A DNA stretch of 64,000 nt from Arion vulgaris (lineage: Eukaryota > Mollusca > Gastropoda > Stylommatophora > Arionidae), in NCBI GenBank assembly GCA_020796225.1, contig CM036761.1, positions 33,562,928-33,626,927 of the forward strand, given 5' to 3'. The translations under genes and the position numbers were made by a program. Below are positions 23,197 to 36,049 of this stretch, piece after piece (within the stretch, counting starts at the first letter, position 1; every line of letters begins with the position of its first letter). Under the pieces are notes generated by a model. That model was not told where the DNA came from and ran no database searches. It saw only the letters and a list, made by a program, of their open reading frames with translations.

Positions 23197-23261
23197 ATGA
23201 ATCAGATTTCCCCATAAATTTTGCAAATTTTTTTTCTTATTCATGGGGAAATCTGATTCAT
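23197..23261. repeat. 19-bp perfect inverted repeat
   Basis: ATGAATCAGATTTCCCCAT at 23197-23215 is followed after 27 bases by its exact complement at 23243-23261. It could fold as a hairpin or be the ends of a small fold-back element. About 600 bases past the eIF3m polyadenylation signal. Confidence 0.85.
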
Positions 23262-23284
23262 GCAGCCTTATCATGGGTGTGCTG

Positions 23285-23400
23285 TCACATCTTTAGCACC
23301 ATTTGGAGCTCTGGTGCTTATCTTTCGACGATGTGTCCGGTTTTAGCCAGCGTTTACTGGGTTCGCTCTCCATCAGCCTTGGGCTGTCCCCAGCCGTCAT
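23285..23400 (+). repeat. repeat shared with 45870-45960
   Basis: GGAGCTCTGGTGCTTATCTT, GTGTCCGGTTTTAGCCAGC and TTTACTGGG recur in diverged form at 45878-45960. A low-copy dispersed repeat of unknown class. Confidence 0.5.
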
Positions 23401-24559
23401 GCAAGGCAGCAGGTTGAGGCAACTCATGATTTTACATCAAGCAATTTTGTGGGGATATCTAGCTATTTCCAAAAATGGTATAACAGGATGCATTGAAATT
23501 TATTCTTTATTTATATTAAAATGCTTTCATCCTCCCTCAAGTACATTTTCAATTACTCATAAGAATTTTGACCTCATTAAATTTACAGAAAATAAAAACT
23601 TCCACAAACCTATTCCACATTTGTATGTTCTGTTTAATTGACACCATAAAAGATGGCTGCAAATCTTCCATCGATGAATGAACTTGCATCTTCTTTAGTG
23701 CAGCTCAGCAGTGGAGAAAGATGCGCCTTAGATTTCCAACAGGACACATCAGACTTAGTGCGCAAAGAACATTTTTCATGCATGTCAGCTCTACTGGGAA
23801 GACACTGATAAATATGGCCAACAGAGTTAGCACTCTTTCTAAATCTGAATGACCTGAAGTGAATCGTGCAGTTCTCTAAAACTATTGGTGCTGTTATTTG
23901 ACAAAGAAGAATAAAAAATTGGCTGACATGTAATATGATAACTGATAAATATCTTCAATTCTGTTTTTATAGATTAGTGTATCTTTCCATGCCGAGGGGG
24001 CATAAGAAATCTGCAACTCAATCTGATCCTACACCAGAATATAAAGTCAGAACACATTCTGCACTGAAGAACTGGTGTTTTGGCAGAACTAACCACCCAT
24101 GGTATCAACAGATATTTGCATGTACAGTCCTGGAAGACTTTGGAAAGGACTAATACAATAAAAAGACATACTATAAAAATACACAAGAAAAAGCTGTACT
24201 GGAACTACAAAAAAAAGGCTAACGACATCATATATATGCTGCTTTCAGACATTAGACCCAATATAGACTGCAGCAACTTTTGTTGCCATCTTTTCTTTTC
24301 TCATGCTTCATAATATGTCTATTTATTAAATATATATATTCATTTATTTTCAATTTCTCACGTTTTCATTTTTAGTCGCTATTTTCATTCCCGAATGCAG
24401 TTAGGAATCCATTGTGTACGTTGTTGTTTTTTTCCTTCAATAGAACCATCATCATGGATACTATTTTGTTCTTGTATTCTTTGCTTGTAAAAGACCTTTT
24501 ATCACTATCTTGTTTTTCTACTTGGAGAAACGACATTACTTTGTGTGTTTATTTATATC

Positions 24560-25650
24560 ACTTTCAGACAGCAGATTCCGCATCATAAATCTAGCAGACA
24601 CAATAGAGACTACATACAACAGCAAAAAAGAGTATACTATAGATAACCATAGCAGTGCCAAAAAGGCTTCAGTCCATTTTGGTCTAAAGAGATAAGGAAA
24701 ACAAATTATAGTTAAATAAAGATTATATATGTGCAAGATGTTAAAATCTATATTTACAGAATGTGAGATATAAAACTTGAAACTCTTCTATTTGACAGAA
24801 AGGAAATTCCAAAAGTACTAAGATCTGGTGGGAAAAATCAGTGAGCAACAAGAAAAAAACCATACTATGACAAAGTAAGCAAAACCACACAAATATTCTT
24901 TGGCGATCTCTGATCATGTGCTGTACACAAATATGACCAGTTACACAAAACAAAGAACTATCAGTGACCATTTAACTTTAAACCCAGTACACCAGCCAAG
25001 ATAAAAAGGTGCAGACAAGATACCTAATGAAATAATCTTGGCCACAAAACATCAGTCATTCTGATTTTAATTAAGTAGGACTTTTTTGTTTAACTGCGTA
25101 ATCAAATAAATCAAGAATACTCCAGTCGAAGAACCCAGAAAACAATAGAAAATTTATTTGAAAGAATGACTAAAATAACAGGCTGGAAAGTACCAGGTTG
25201 ACTAGCGATAGTCAAGCAGGCTTCACAAAAAAGTTAAAAGCATGTGACCGCACTGAGTAAAGACAGTTGTAATTTATAGGGAAATAGAAATGATGCATTC
25301 CTAACTAATAGGTGAAAAGAAATGATAGTAACTAAAAGATTAGAGGAAGGTCACTCACTCTCAAGGAACTGCATTCAGCTGCACTCTTATTTTTATAAAT
25401 GACATTCCTTCCTCCTCTCAAATGCACTACTAGCAGATGACCATACTCAGTCTACAAGGTGTATTCTCTGACTGACTCTGCATCCAGAAAAGTTGGGGAT
25501 CAGCTAATTTTTCTTAGGAAGGGTTAAAAACTGAAAATTAGTATCCTGCTGATGACCCATATAACACACAAGTTAACTTCATCTATTATTGGTGTAGACC
25601 GCACGGTAAAAGGCTACCAGGGCAATGGCTTGCCAAATGGGATAGACTAC
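24560..25650 (+). mobile_element. strongly decayed LINE reverse transcriptase
   Basis: Pieces of a jockey/CR1-like RT appear in changing frames: KTIENLFERMTKITG near 25140-25185, QAGFTKKLKACDRTE near 25217-25257 and NDIPSSLKC near 25400. Many stops and shifts. Function none. Confidence 0.5.
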
Positions 25651-26276
25651 TAAGTGGGTTTTTTTTTTTGGTCTTACAAAGGAAGGCACTTGCGAATGAA
25701 AAAAAGCATACAGGTCTGTAGGCTCCTAACTGGCACAACGATCTCACACACTGAGCCGCAAATCATACCGACCACAAAGGCTGTTTTATTAAGTGGCTTG
25801 TGCAGAGCAAATGAAGGACAACAGAGAAATGCAAAAATAATTAGCAGATGTCAAACTAAATAGACCTCTAGGGACAACAACTGTCTGCTGCAGGATCTTG
25901 CAGAAAGAAATATAATGACAAAAAAAGTATAGTTTTGACCAGCAGCAAGGAAAATAAAAAGGACGATGAACTAAAGTGCCACTACAACTTGCAACAAACA
26001 AAAGTATCTCTGACATGAGTCGACTCTGACAGCATCCCTACGACCAATCAATTCTGATACCATGCAACTCGATTTTTCTGTTGGTAAAATCTTAGTAACC
26101 CATCTGTACAAATGTGTGTCCTATTGTACATGTATAATATAAATACACTTTAGCAAAACTTTGGAATGTGTCTGTCCTTCATGTCATATAGGCCTAACGG
26201 GCGCATTGTATTCAGCTTGCCACAAACCACGCAGATCACGAGTGGTTAATTTGGTGGTTATAAGAAATTATTATTC

Positions 26277-26766
26277 TAGCGCTCAATATCGAGCACTTGT
26301 CGCCCGGGTGGTTACCAGGGCCTAAATTTGGGGTGTAAAGAATAGAACCACTTACCTGCCACGAATGTCGTAAGAGGTTACTAAGCAGGTTTGGCTGAAA
26401 TCGGATGCACGTGCCTAAACATGTAGAAGTCTATGCGTTTAGGGGCCTACCAACCAATGTGCAACCTATACACGTTCTTGGCAAATATCAAACATATCAC
26501 AAAGAGTGATTACAATTGGTTGTAAAGAACAAACGCAAAGAAGATCACTTGTTAATCCCTTTTTGAGTGCGATCTGAGAATAAGTACGCTGTGCCAGTTA
26601 TGCGCCTACAAGTAGGACAGCACATCTGATTTCTGTGACGCTTTTATTTACTAGGGTAGCTTCCCTAGGTCCCTACCTCAGTCGCCTTTTACGACATGCC
26701 TTATAGGGTACAGTGTTACTATTCTTTGCTCCTTTTGAGGGGCCCCGGAAACACTTCGGGTTATAA
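26277..26766 (-). mobile_element. SINE family B copy interrupted by family A
   Basis: Minus-strand family B: its 3' end (complement of GATATTGAGCGC) is at 26277-26300 and the rest runs 26546-26766, ending with the complement of its GGGGCC-rich head. The family A element at 26301-26545 sits between the parts. Confidence 0.75.
26301..26545 (+). mobile_element. SINE family A copy nested in family B
   Basis: Plus-strand copy whose flanks CACTTGT (26294-26300) and CACTTGT (26546-26552) split a minus-strand family B copy. Confidence 0.82.
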
Positions 26767-26799
26767 GGCAAATGAAACAAGAGATACTATCTTTATTAA

Positions 26800-27430
26800 G
26801 CTTCGTTTGTTCTCATATTCCCGCTAGTTATAGCAGGATGCAGTCAGAACGGACTATATGGTGTCTGCATCGTTCGGTTCAACTTCAGCATAGCCTTTTT
26901 GGGTACTGGAGTTCTTGTCCCCATTTCAATCAGGTGGTTTAATGTTTCCATTTCCACATATTTGGAGCCACAGCATTTATGGTATCTGCGCTGTGGTGTA
27001 CTTCTCCCACATGCAATTCCAGCTTTTATCTGCCCTTTCATTCTCCTTTATCACTGCATGTCCACATGTAAAGTTTCTTGAGGCAGGACTGCTGTTTATC
27101 CATTCAGTGGGAAGCTTGTCTGCCTGCATCAATCCTCTTAGCTTACTCGTCACTTCTGTTATCACTTCATGTGTTACTTTTTGTTCTGCCAGCCATGAAA
27201 TCATCTCTGTGACAACAGCTATCTCCATGCAGGATTGGTTGCATTGACTGCACAGCTCTTCTCCTGTACTATCCTATTAACTGTCTCCGTAGAATAAGTC
27301 CATCCAGATCCTCTTCCTGAATCATCAAACCATCCCAACGACACATCACTACATTCAAAAACACCACATGGCACCAGACAATTCAACATCATAAGAGCAC
27401 ATCTGATGGTGTAATAATTCAAATAGTGCT
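26800..27430 (-). mobile_element. decayed LINE RNase H region
   Basis: The minus strand gives short open pieces including CGHAVIKENERADK, the GHAG-NERADK signature of LINE RNase H, but most of the frame is lost. Confidence 0.45.
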
Positions 27431-27529
27431 CACAAGAAGAATCAAACCATCCATATAGATGTCATTTAGCAGTGACATTACACGATATGCTCTTTGAAGA
27501 TCTTGAAACCTAATGTGTGAACTCTGAAC

Positions 27530-27593
27530 ACAATCAAGTTAACGTCTGAGAGTGAACAACTACAATCAAGTTAACGTCTGAGAGTGAACAACT
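27530..27593. repeat. 32-bp tandem duplication
   Basis: Two identical 32-bp units starting ACAATCAAGTTAACGTCTGA. Confidence 0.85.
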
Positions 27594-27679
27594 AAGATAC
27601 ATCAACAATCTTAGACTGGTCACTACTTTCTGTGACTATGTTGACCAGTCAAGACAGAACAGAAAATGAAATTACTCAT

Positions 27680-28425
27680 ATTGGTTATTGGTTATTGGTT
27701 ACTAAACTGACGTCATTGCACTCGGGCAAACCCATAGGTGCTCAGTCTCCCCAACAGATATCGAAGAGTATGCATACTGATGGTTCCTGTGGCTCGCTGA
27801 TTAAACACACCTCTCACTCTGCCTCTCAGGCATCCAGTTCGACTTGAACAAAGGGTAATTCCAAACTGCTTAAATCGCTTGATCGATTCAACATCGATTT
27901 TAGTGTCCTCATCCAACAGAGAGTCTCAAGAGACCGAAGAATATCCCCCTTATCCATCTTCAACTCCCCAACAATCGATGCTGTTGATGCAAGCCTGTCC
28001 GCTCTCTCATTACCGTAAACACCCGCATGCCCAGGACAGTATATCCACGTAAGCCGCTGGAGGTTAGAAACTTCTATAGACGACATCCACTCATACTCAA
28101 ACCTGCCCTTCTGGATCTTGTGAAGCATCGACTGAGAGTCAGATACAACAACTGCCCCAGTAAATGAAGTCCCAGAAATCCAATGGAGGGCAGCAGTGAA
28201 AGCCTCAACCTCCATCCTCATACTAGAAGTAGTTGTCCTGTATGCCCCACTTCGCTCTGCAACAACCCTACCATGCGCATTAGCCAAGAAACCCCAGCCG
28301 GATTTCTCACCACGTTGAACCGACCCATCGGTATATACAACAACATCATCATCCCTTGCATTATCTTCTATCAGCTGCTTAACTGCGAGATCAGCCTTCA
28401 TGTTGCCCCAATTACTCATATATTA
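27680..28425 (-). mobile_element. LINE family E RNase H end with heptamer tail
   Basis: The minus-strand frame encodes an RNase H domain: VVVYTDGSVQRGEKSGWGFL (first Asp), EVEAFTAALHW (Glu), VVSDSQSMLHKIQ (Asp), GHAGVYGNERADRLAS (last Asp). It continues as [20 protein letters not shown] after a frameshift near 27850. The 3' end is a run of AACCAAT units (27678-27702 on the complement). Six shorter relics of the same 3' end lie in the window. Confidence 0.85.
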
Positions 28426-29744
28426 CAGACAAACAAAAAAAAAAAGTAATCAACAACAAATGGTAGACACAAATGAATGTAATGACTGATGTGGAGCAAT
28501 ATTGCTTGGGTTATCTTTTACAACTTGGCAATAGTAATCAATATGACTAATACAAATTATGTATATAATGATTTATAAGAAACTGCATGCACATTTTTTA
28601 TATAAAGCAATTACAAAGTACAAGAAGTTCTATCTACTTTGATCTTTTGTCATATTCACCATACTAACAGATACAAATATGATAGGTGTGCTATTAACCT
28701 GGCAATAGTTTTTTGTTGTTGAAAGTTTAAAAACAAAACAATTGATGGCATCTATCACCTCTACCAGTAAATGACAGCAGGCAAAATTGTCACAGAGAAA
28801 AGAGACAGGTAAAGGTGTATAGAACAAGTTTAAAATCTTGTCAGTCAACAAGAAAACTCATTAGCAGCAAAAGAGATAGAAGAAAGTGGAGGAAAGTTAC
28901 CTATGCCATTCAGCAGGACACAAAGAACAGTGAGAATAGGTTCTTATAAACATGTAAATAATAAAATATGATTAGTAATTAGTTTTTATGCTGTAAATGA
29001 CAGCTTCTCTAACAGTTTTATAAGAATAAGGGTGCACACAACTGATGAAATGAAAATAAATTGTGGCATATCCTTTACAGGTTGTTGTCATCATTAACTA
29101 TCATAAACAAATCGTTGATTTTCTAGGCACCACTTATACTTTCAGTAGTTTGCCACTGTTTTCTGAACGTGAGGTCTTTTTACCATTCGTAAAAATTCCT
29201 GGGAACATATTTGCTTCCAAACTGCCACGAAGTTTGAACTAGGTACTCCCAAAGTTGTGATCGAGCTCACCCCGCAAGCCACAGACACAATTGATACTTA
29301 ACAAATAAAGCTAGTCAAATTCATTATCTGCTAACTGATCACAAATAAATGTGTCTTCATCAACTTGAAGGTCAAGCATTTATGATAGATATGTTGTTGA
29401 TCTATAATTTTTTAAAATTGAATAGTTAGTAACTGCTCATTAAAAATGTAAAAATACATAACACATGGCCTTTAAAAGTGCCCAACCACACTATATAAAA
29501 TAAAACAACATGAATCAACAATAATACATCACAGGCCATTTTAAAGAAGGGCATAAGATAGGTTTAAACTTATATATGTAAATATAGTCAAATACAACAT
29601 GTTACAGCCATGACTAAATTCAAAACACGCTTTTAGAATAAGATTTAGAGGGTTTTAGAATAAGCAGAACCCTCTCCCATGTTCAAACAACAAGATCCAA
29701 TAACCACAATTTTTTTTATAAGTTGTCTTTACCCTGTTTGAATT
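28426..29744. other. intergenic AT-rich stretch, nothing recognised
   Basis: No coding signal or repeat structure was seen between LINE family E and the LINE relic at 29745. Confidence 0.5.
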
Positions 29745-29970
29745 AGACTAAAAAAACGGAGAATGAAATGGTTTGGTCTACTAGTAAGAATGTACCCAGA
29801 ACACACTAGTCTATAAGCCTTCTACAGCAGAACATCATGGTGAGTGGAGGACCAGGAAAAAGATGGATAGCATCTGCCAAAATATGCAGAAATCCATCTG
29901 AGAGGTGCAAGACAATATAAGATCATGACTTTGAACTGCAATCCGGTAGCAAAATGACAAGAAAAGAATT
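29745..29970 (+). mobile_element. LINE C-terminal relic
   Basis: Degenerate copy of the KWFGHL-RM / RPRKRW LINE end (reads RRMKWFGLLVRMYPEHTS), followed by TCCGGTAGCAAAATGACAAG, which matches the 3' end of the copies at 3281 and 19256. Confidence 0.65.
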
Positions 29971-30929
29971 TATAAAAACTGAAAGAGCTGTAAAAATGTA
30001 ACCAAAAAGTGATTGCTTCTTTCACATAAAACTAGGGGGAGTTTTGTCTCTGTGGTTATGCTTGTGCCTTGAAGGCGGTGGGTTTTAATCTGGGTCACAT
30101 TCTGTTTATATGTGCAGTACCCTCAGCAGGTTGCATGTCATTTCTGCGGAGAGTGGATGAGCCTTATGGAGAAACCTAGTGTAATAAATAAAGACAATCC
30201 TTCACCTTCAGAAGCTTCTTTTAGACATAAAAGTGAGCTACTTTATGGGCTGTTGTACTTTAACTTAATATTAAATAAACCTAAATGAGGAGAATATCAT
30301 GTCTAAAATTGATAAATATCTTGAGTATCAAACACAATCATCTTAGATTACCTGCATTGCATATATAATCTACACAAAAACTGTAGTGCTATATCTCAAA
30401 CCAGAATTTAACTGGTCACAATTAGCATTACATTTGTTCATCTCTTTACACAAGTATTATTTATACACATATACACAGTCTATATGAGCATTCAATTTAT
30501 ATTGTTCTTGTTTGTTCATATCCTTTACAAAAAAATACTTTAGTTAAAATTTCAGCTTTCCACCGACCCATTCAACATTGGTATTAAATACTTCTACTTT
30601 TGCTCTATAATAACCACTTACAAATCAATCTTTATGATGAGTCATTTAGTATGTTATGGTGTGGGTTACAGAAATTAAGTTGCAATAATTTGCACCTTTC
30701 AACACAGCACATCCGATTTCAGTAAGTGTTCACTCTTCTTTAGCCAGTGACAGTCTCTATACTGACTACAGAGTTACCTGAGGGTTCTCAGTAGAAGAGT
30801 TATATCACAGGCACTAAGCCATCATGCATGGAAAAGTGATCCGAATAAAGGGACACCATGTTGTTATGGACATAGGTTGCTAAAATAACTGGTTTACAAT
30901 ATTTCTAGTCTCCCATATAAATATTATTA

Positions 30930-31262
30930 TTGTCCTGGGCATGCGGTTGTTTGCGGTAATGAGAGAGCGGACAGGCATGCATCAACAGCATTGATTGTTG
31001 GGGAGTTGAAGATGGATAAGGGGATGTTCTTCAGTCTCTTCGCGATTGCCTGTTGGATCAAGACACTAAAATAGATGTTGAATCGATCCAGCGATTTAAG
31101 CAGTTTGGAGTTACCTGTTGTACAAGTAGAACTGGATGCCTGAGGGGTAGAGTGAGGAGTGTGTTTAAACAGCGAGCCACGGGAACCATCAATATGAATA
31201 TTCTTCTATTTCTGTTGGGGGAGACTATGGGTCTGCCCAGAGTACAATGATGTTAATTTAGT
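30930..31262 (+). mobile_element. LINE family E fragment
   Basis: Plus-strand copy of the end of family E: GHAVVCGNERADRHAS, VGELKMDKG, then [20 protein letters not shown] in another frame, and ACAATGATGTTAATTTAGTAAC at the end. Confidence 0.78.
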
Positions 31263-33052
31263 AACAATAACCGTATAAACACAGTCAAGATGAAGTGAAA
31301 TGTATTGGTGATGCACTAAGAAATACACATCTAGTAAGAAAGATGTGTGTTATACAATCAATTAATTTTAAAAATCAATTATAAATCATTATTAAAAACA
31401 AAACAGGAAGGGGGGTTTTCAGGATGACATATTCTTTCATTGTATCAGATGACATTTCCAAACCACACACACAATCGTTTGATAATTGATGTATATAAAC
31501 AATGTTTGTAGGAAATGAATGCAGTTGCCAGATCTATGAGGCGTTTAGTAGTAAAAATGATGGTCATAAACTGTAATCAATCTTATTTGAATTTACTGTT
31601 ATAAAAATGTATATTGTTCAAGAAATGTCTATCATTCCTTCTATTTCTTTGATGGTATGGTACAAGATTCGTTGTTATTGAAAAACCAATGTAAAAATCT
31701 GTAGGGGATCTGCATTCAGTGCTGCTTGATTCCATCTAATCCTGCAGCATTGCTGTTCTTCATTTTCAGTGTCTCTAATTTAGATGCAATATTTGTCAAC
31801 ATTTACCAGTTTAGTTTCTTGACAAATTCTCTCATCACAACATTCTCTTTATCTCTGATGATCTCTTATCTTTCACAAGTGGGTTGTGATATAGCTGTTA
31901 TAACTAGATATTGTTCTAGTGATGCTGTCACCTATTTTGTGGTCTCTGTTTTGGTTATTTATATAATGTTTAGCATTCTTGTTTCCCTTTTTCCTGAGCT
32001 TTTAAGTGTAAAGTTTTCTTTTTACCTGTTCTTCACTGCCATTAAATTATCTTTGATGGTTCATTCTATTTAGTTCATCATATTCTCGTTTGAGTCATTC
32101 ATTATATTGTTTACTCCTCTTTCCAAGAACTTCTTTCTGTAGTTTCCACTAGTATAGCTATCATTAATCATATTGGTTTAGTTATTGAAAGAGAAAGAAA
32201 TGCCCCATGAGCATCAAGACATTTTCAGACCTCTAATTTCAGGACTAAAGCTTGAATATTTTTATATACATACATGCTCAATAAATGTATATTGATAAAT
32301 TGTAATATCATTGCAACTTCACATCATCAAAGTTCAAACAATTATCTTTGGATAATTAAAATGTACATCATATACAAACAACTAACAGGTAAAAGATTAT
32401 TTTAGTTAACAAATTCATACCAGTCAAATAACACAATTATATACAAGTAAATGTACAACATGTACAAACATTTGTAATTTACATAAAATGTATTTATGAT
32501 AAACAGTCCATGCTATATTGAGTGAGATGCACAGAAAAAATGTGGAGCAAATATGTTCCTACTAAACAATAGGAATTACACAGAATACTAATGCTATAGG
32601 TGTGAAGTTTAAGAGATCTCACAATACTAGGTTTTAGTAGTTCATGGTTAGGTCACCTGCTAACTTTCTCTTTGCTAAATCAGTGAGGCAGGTACTAAAT
32701 TACAACTGTTACCAGTCTCTTATGATGTCAATATACTAACCACTTTATTTTATGGCTCATGCTACAATTACATCAAGTATTAGTGTTGACTTATTGCTGC
32801 TGAATTAATATAAATAATAAAGAATGATTTTTAAGGATCTTTATTTTAAAATAATGTTATGATAATTAAAATAAATCACAAGATATATGTCAAAGTGAAT
32901 ATTCTGTTTACTAGTAATCAATGTACCATGCTAGCTAGTGTAGACAGTCATGAACAATCTATCGATGTAATGTTGTTGACTTTCATCCATATCATGAGAT
33001 CAGACTGTCTCTCTTTGTCATTCACTGCTTCCTTTTTAAAATAATCTATATA
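31263..33052. other. intergenic AT-rich stretch, nothing recognised
   Basis: A 115-codon open frame at 31726-32073 is hydrophobic because the strand is T-rich. No family resemblance, no splice context; I do not call it a gene. Confidence 0.5.
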
Positions 33053-33310
33053 CAGGGTGTTCATCTTAAAAGCAGCCCCAGTGATAAATATAAATTTGCC
33101 AGGTACGCCTTGCATCTCCGTCTATTTACTATTTAAACCGGTTATGACTAGCTTGTCCTACGTCACATTTGTTCATCGCCCTTCCTGCACTACAATTACA
33201 CACCATCACACAACCTTGACCTATACTACGTCATAACTGAACCTTCTCATTTCCATACATATATGCCAGATTAACTCCATTCATGGGCTGCTTTTAAGTT
33301 GAACACCCTG
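33053..33310. mobile_element. 258-bp mariner-type MITE
   Basis: Terminal inverted repeats of about 26 bp with few mismatches: CAGGGTGTTCATCTTAAAAG at the left and, on the other strand, CAGGGTGTTCAACTTAAAAG at the right, both running on into CAGCCC. There is no coding capacity between them. The left flank is TA (TATATA); the right flank is TGTATATA. Size, CAGGG termini and TA context fit a non-autonomous Tc1/mariner element, though I cannot name the family. Confidence 0.82.
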
Positions 33311-33332
33311 TGTATATATATATATATATATA
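33311..33332. repeat. TA microsatellite beside the MITE
   Basis: A TATATA run directly after the right inverted repeat of the MITE. Confidence 0.8.
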
Positions 33333-33511
33333 CTTCTAGCAGTATTTTTGAGACTAAATATTTAATAGAAACTGAGGGAAGAAATACTACGGTGTTTAAT
33401 GGAGGATGGTCTAAGAATACATGCATGTCAGAGATCAGCTATAGTCACCTGATAGAAGTGGCACCAACCCCAATCTGGAGCATCCATAAAGAATGAACTA
33501 TAATCTAAGAT

Positions 33512-33556
33512 GAATACTGGATGAATATGCTGATACGGTTTTCTAGCAAGATGGAG
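33512..33556 (+). repeat. fragment shared with the 36-kb LINE
   Basis: The block TACTGGATGAATATGCTGAT to AGCAAGATGGAGTTGG is repeated at 36060-36105, where it leads into the LINE frame; here it is isolated. Confidence 0.6.
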
Positions 33557-34323
33557 TTGGACAACAGGTGATACTATGTTCCCATGAAATACCCCAAATT
33601 TCTAATGATGGAAATATCAAGCAAGCAAGAGTCACCACTATAAACTCTTCTTCTTTCAATGATTTTAAACATCGACTTGAATACTTCTAAAGTAGCTAGT
33701 GCTCAACTGTAGTATGTATACATCTCGAATATAGCTTATCTTTAACTGACATGGGGATTGGTCATGTGTTCTCTGACATATTATTGGTGCCACACATGCA
33801 TATATATCAGGCCTATTTTGTACTTGATACAGATTTTGTACAGATGGTACATACCGTTAACATACCTCAGTCTATTATGCCCAGTATGTAGCCTGAAGAT
33901 GATTACCTGCTCTTCTCTATTGAGTTGGTAGTCATCTTTGTTATGTTGGTCCAAGTGATTTATCACACATTTGTACCTATACACTCTAACCTTGGGGAAG
34001 GAAATCTTTGTAAAGAAACCAACCTGTTGTGACTATCATGAGTCGATGGAAAGGCTAGGGGAAACAATCCAAGTGTACCAGGTATGATGAAGAAAGTTAG
34101 ATAAATTATAGTCACACAGTTGCAAGTTTTCGACTCATACTGAATGTACTAGGTCAGTGGCTGTATCTCTGTACATCTGTTAGACATCTGTTAGTCATGT
34201 ATCCCCTCCTCAATCCTTTCTACAAGTTTCTGCACTGCTAGCATGCTGTGTTGCCTAGTTACTATTTTCTTGCAAGTTCCACAAATCAGTGTCTAATGAG
34301 TTATAATTTCAATATCAAGTGAA

Positions 34324-35010
34324 AGTTAAAGACAGAAGTCATGACTATAAGCAGAGAACATAAAGATATCAACATTCAAATAAATTACCAAACGCTAAAG
34401 CAGGTGAGAGAATTCAAATACCTTGGAAGTATCTTTACATCTGATAGTAGACTGGACAGAGAGATTGAAACTAGAATCCAGCAAGCCAACAACATTACAT
34501 ACCAGCGTACCCCAATTTTGAAACACCCAGCAATTCCAATAGAGACTAAAAGACAGATTATAAATGCAATCTTTATACCAACACTGTGCTACCAGTGCCA
34601 AACATGGGCACTGACAAAAGAACAAGAAAGGAAAATTACCACATGCGAAATGAGATGCTTGAGGAAAGCAGTAAATAAAACAAGAAGAGACCATATAAGA
34701 AATGAGGAAATTAGAAGAACAGTCGGAACAACACCTGCTATTAGATTTATTGAAAAACAGAGACTCAAATGGTTTGGCCACTTGGTCAGAATGAACCAGA
34801 ATACACCAGCTGCAAGAGCGTACAACCTGAAAATGGAATCATCAAGAGGAAGGGGCAGACCAAGAAAAAGATGGGTTGATGGAGTTACAGACATCTTAAA
34901 CCTCCACAATACCACACCATATCAAGCGACCGAGCGTGCATTATCTCCGAAACCGATCATCAGTTAAACCTGCTACGCCTAGCGGCAAAAAAGCAGAGAA
35001 GGACAAAAGA
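34324..35010 (+). mobile_element. LINE ORF2 C-terminal fragment, largely open
   Basis: An open frame from 34341 to 34967 encodes the post-RT part of a non-LTR retrotransposon: [74 protein letters not shown]. It has no start or RT palm, so it is 5' truncated. The frame shifts after 34930. Confidence 0.85.
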
Positions 35011-35929
35011 AAGAGAAGTGAAAGTTGGGAAGCATGTGGTTGGAAAATACGTTCTAAAAAAGTCAACTCATAAGCTCTGTAATAATATAGAGAATAATAA
35101 TGGAGACAAAATAACTATAGGGCATTTCAAGTTATATAATGATTTCTATATAACAATGCATTATTACAACTATTAACAAACAATACACAAAACAAAGATC
35201 CATTCTTTGGTTGAATTAAAATTGTACTCATAAATCACACATTTTCACTAGAAGACCTGTATCAAAGTACTCAAATTTCAAAGCTTATGAAATGCTTTGA
35301 TCATAATGGATCTTGAAATAGTCAACTTTATAAGTAATCTTAGAGAACTCAATATTGTTGAATGTTATAAGTGCAGAGACTAGTGAGTGCAAAGGTAAAG
35401 TAGATTTTGTCAATAAGCAACTACTATCTGATAATGAATGTATTGTATAGTGATGACATTGTATACATAATGGATCTGTTCTGCATGGGATGAAATTAGG
35501 CTAGAGATTCTTTTGTTAGAGTAAGGGGACAGAACAACCACATCCAGCATGAGAAGGGACATCGAGGTTGCTACTGGAACCAAGATAAGTGGGATTGTTA
35601 TTATTGTTATCATACTATCATCAATCCATGCTTCTCAAGGTCCAGAAATGTTGACTTAGATATTAGTGGATGGCAGTTATATTGACCTCAAACCTCCTGG
35701 GCATTGTGTGGATATACTGTCATGGAGATGCTGCAGTTGTATCAGTAATATACATGCTGACTTTGAAAATGACTTAAGAAACTTTGATCTGGGTAGAGGT
35801 GGCATACTAATGTCTCTCCAAGACTGCCTACTTTATGATCTGACTGTGCCATCAATGAAGATGCCATCTTGAAATTGACTAAATGTGATACCACACATGG
35901 CAATAAGTCGACAGGAACCACTGAGAGGA
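35011..35929. other. intergenic stretch between LINE relics
   Basis: A short open frame at 35666-35872 (HCVDILSWRCCSCISNIHAD) may belong to the neighbouring retrotransposon but was not recognised. Nothing else seen. Confidence 0.4.
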
Positions 35930-36040
35930 CTGATGAAATGTATGTATAAGCTAGGGGAACTATCAGCATGCATGCCTTTCATTATCTGCTGGAAGAGACT
36001 AAGTATCTATGGGTCTGAAATGATGGAGTTCAGTGAACTT
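35930..36040 (+). mobile_element. LINE family E 3' fragment
   Basis: A plus-strand degenerate match (GCATGCCTTTCATTATCTGC, TATGGGTCTGA) next to the LINE fragment at 36050. Confidence 0.55.
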
Positions 36041-36049
36041 AATTCTATT

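Larger units (their letters stand above)
22604..24559. other. intergenic stretch after eIF3m
   Basis: Apart from the hairpin at 23197-23261 and the dispersed repeat at 23285-23400, nothing was recognised. Short open frames near 22587-22895 and 23935-24153 have no family resemblance. Confidence 0.5.

Noticed and set aside
31726..32073. 115-residue hydrophobic membrane protein
   Set aside because: Hydrophobicity follows from T-rich sequence; there is no homology, no codon bias and no splice or start context.
34341..34967. host protein-coding gene of 208 codons
   Set aside because: It is the C-terminal part of a LINE reverse transcriptase ([16 protein letters not shown]) with no start context.
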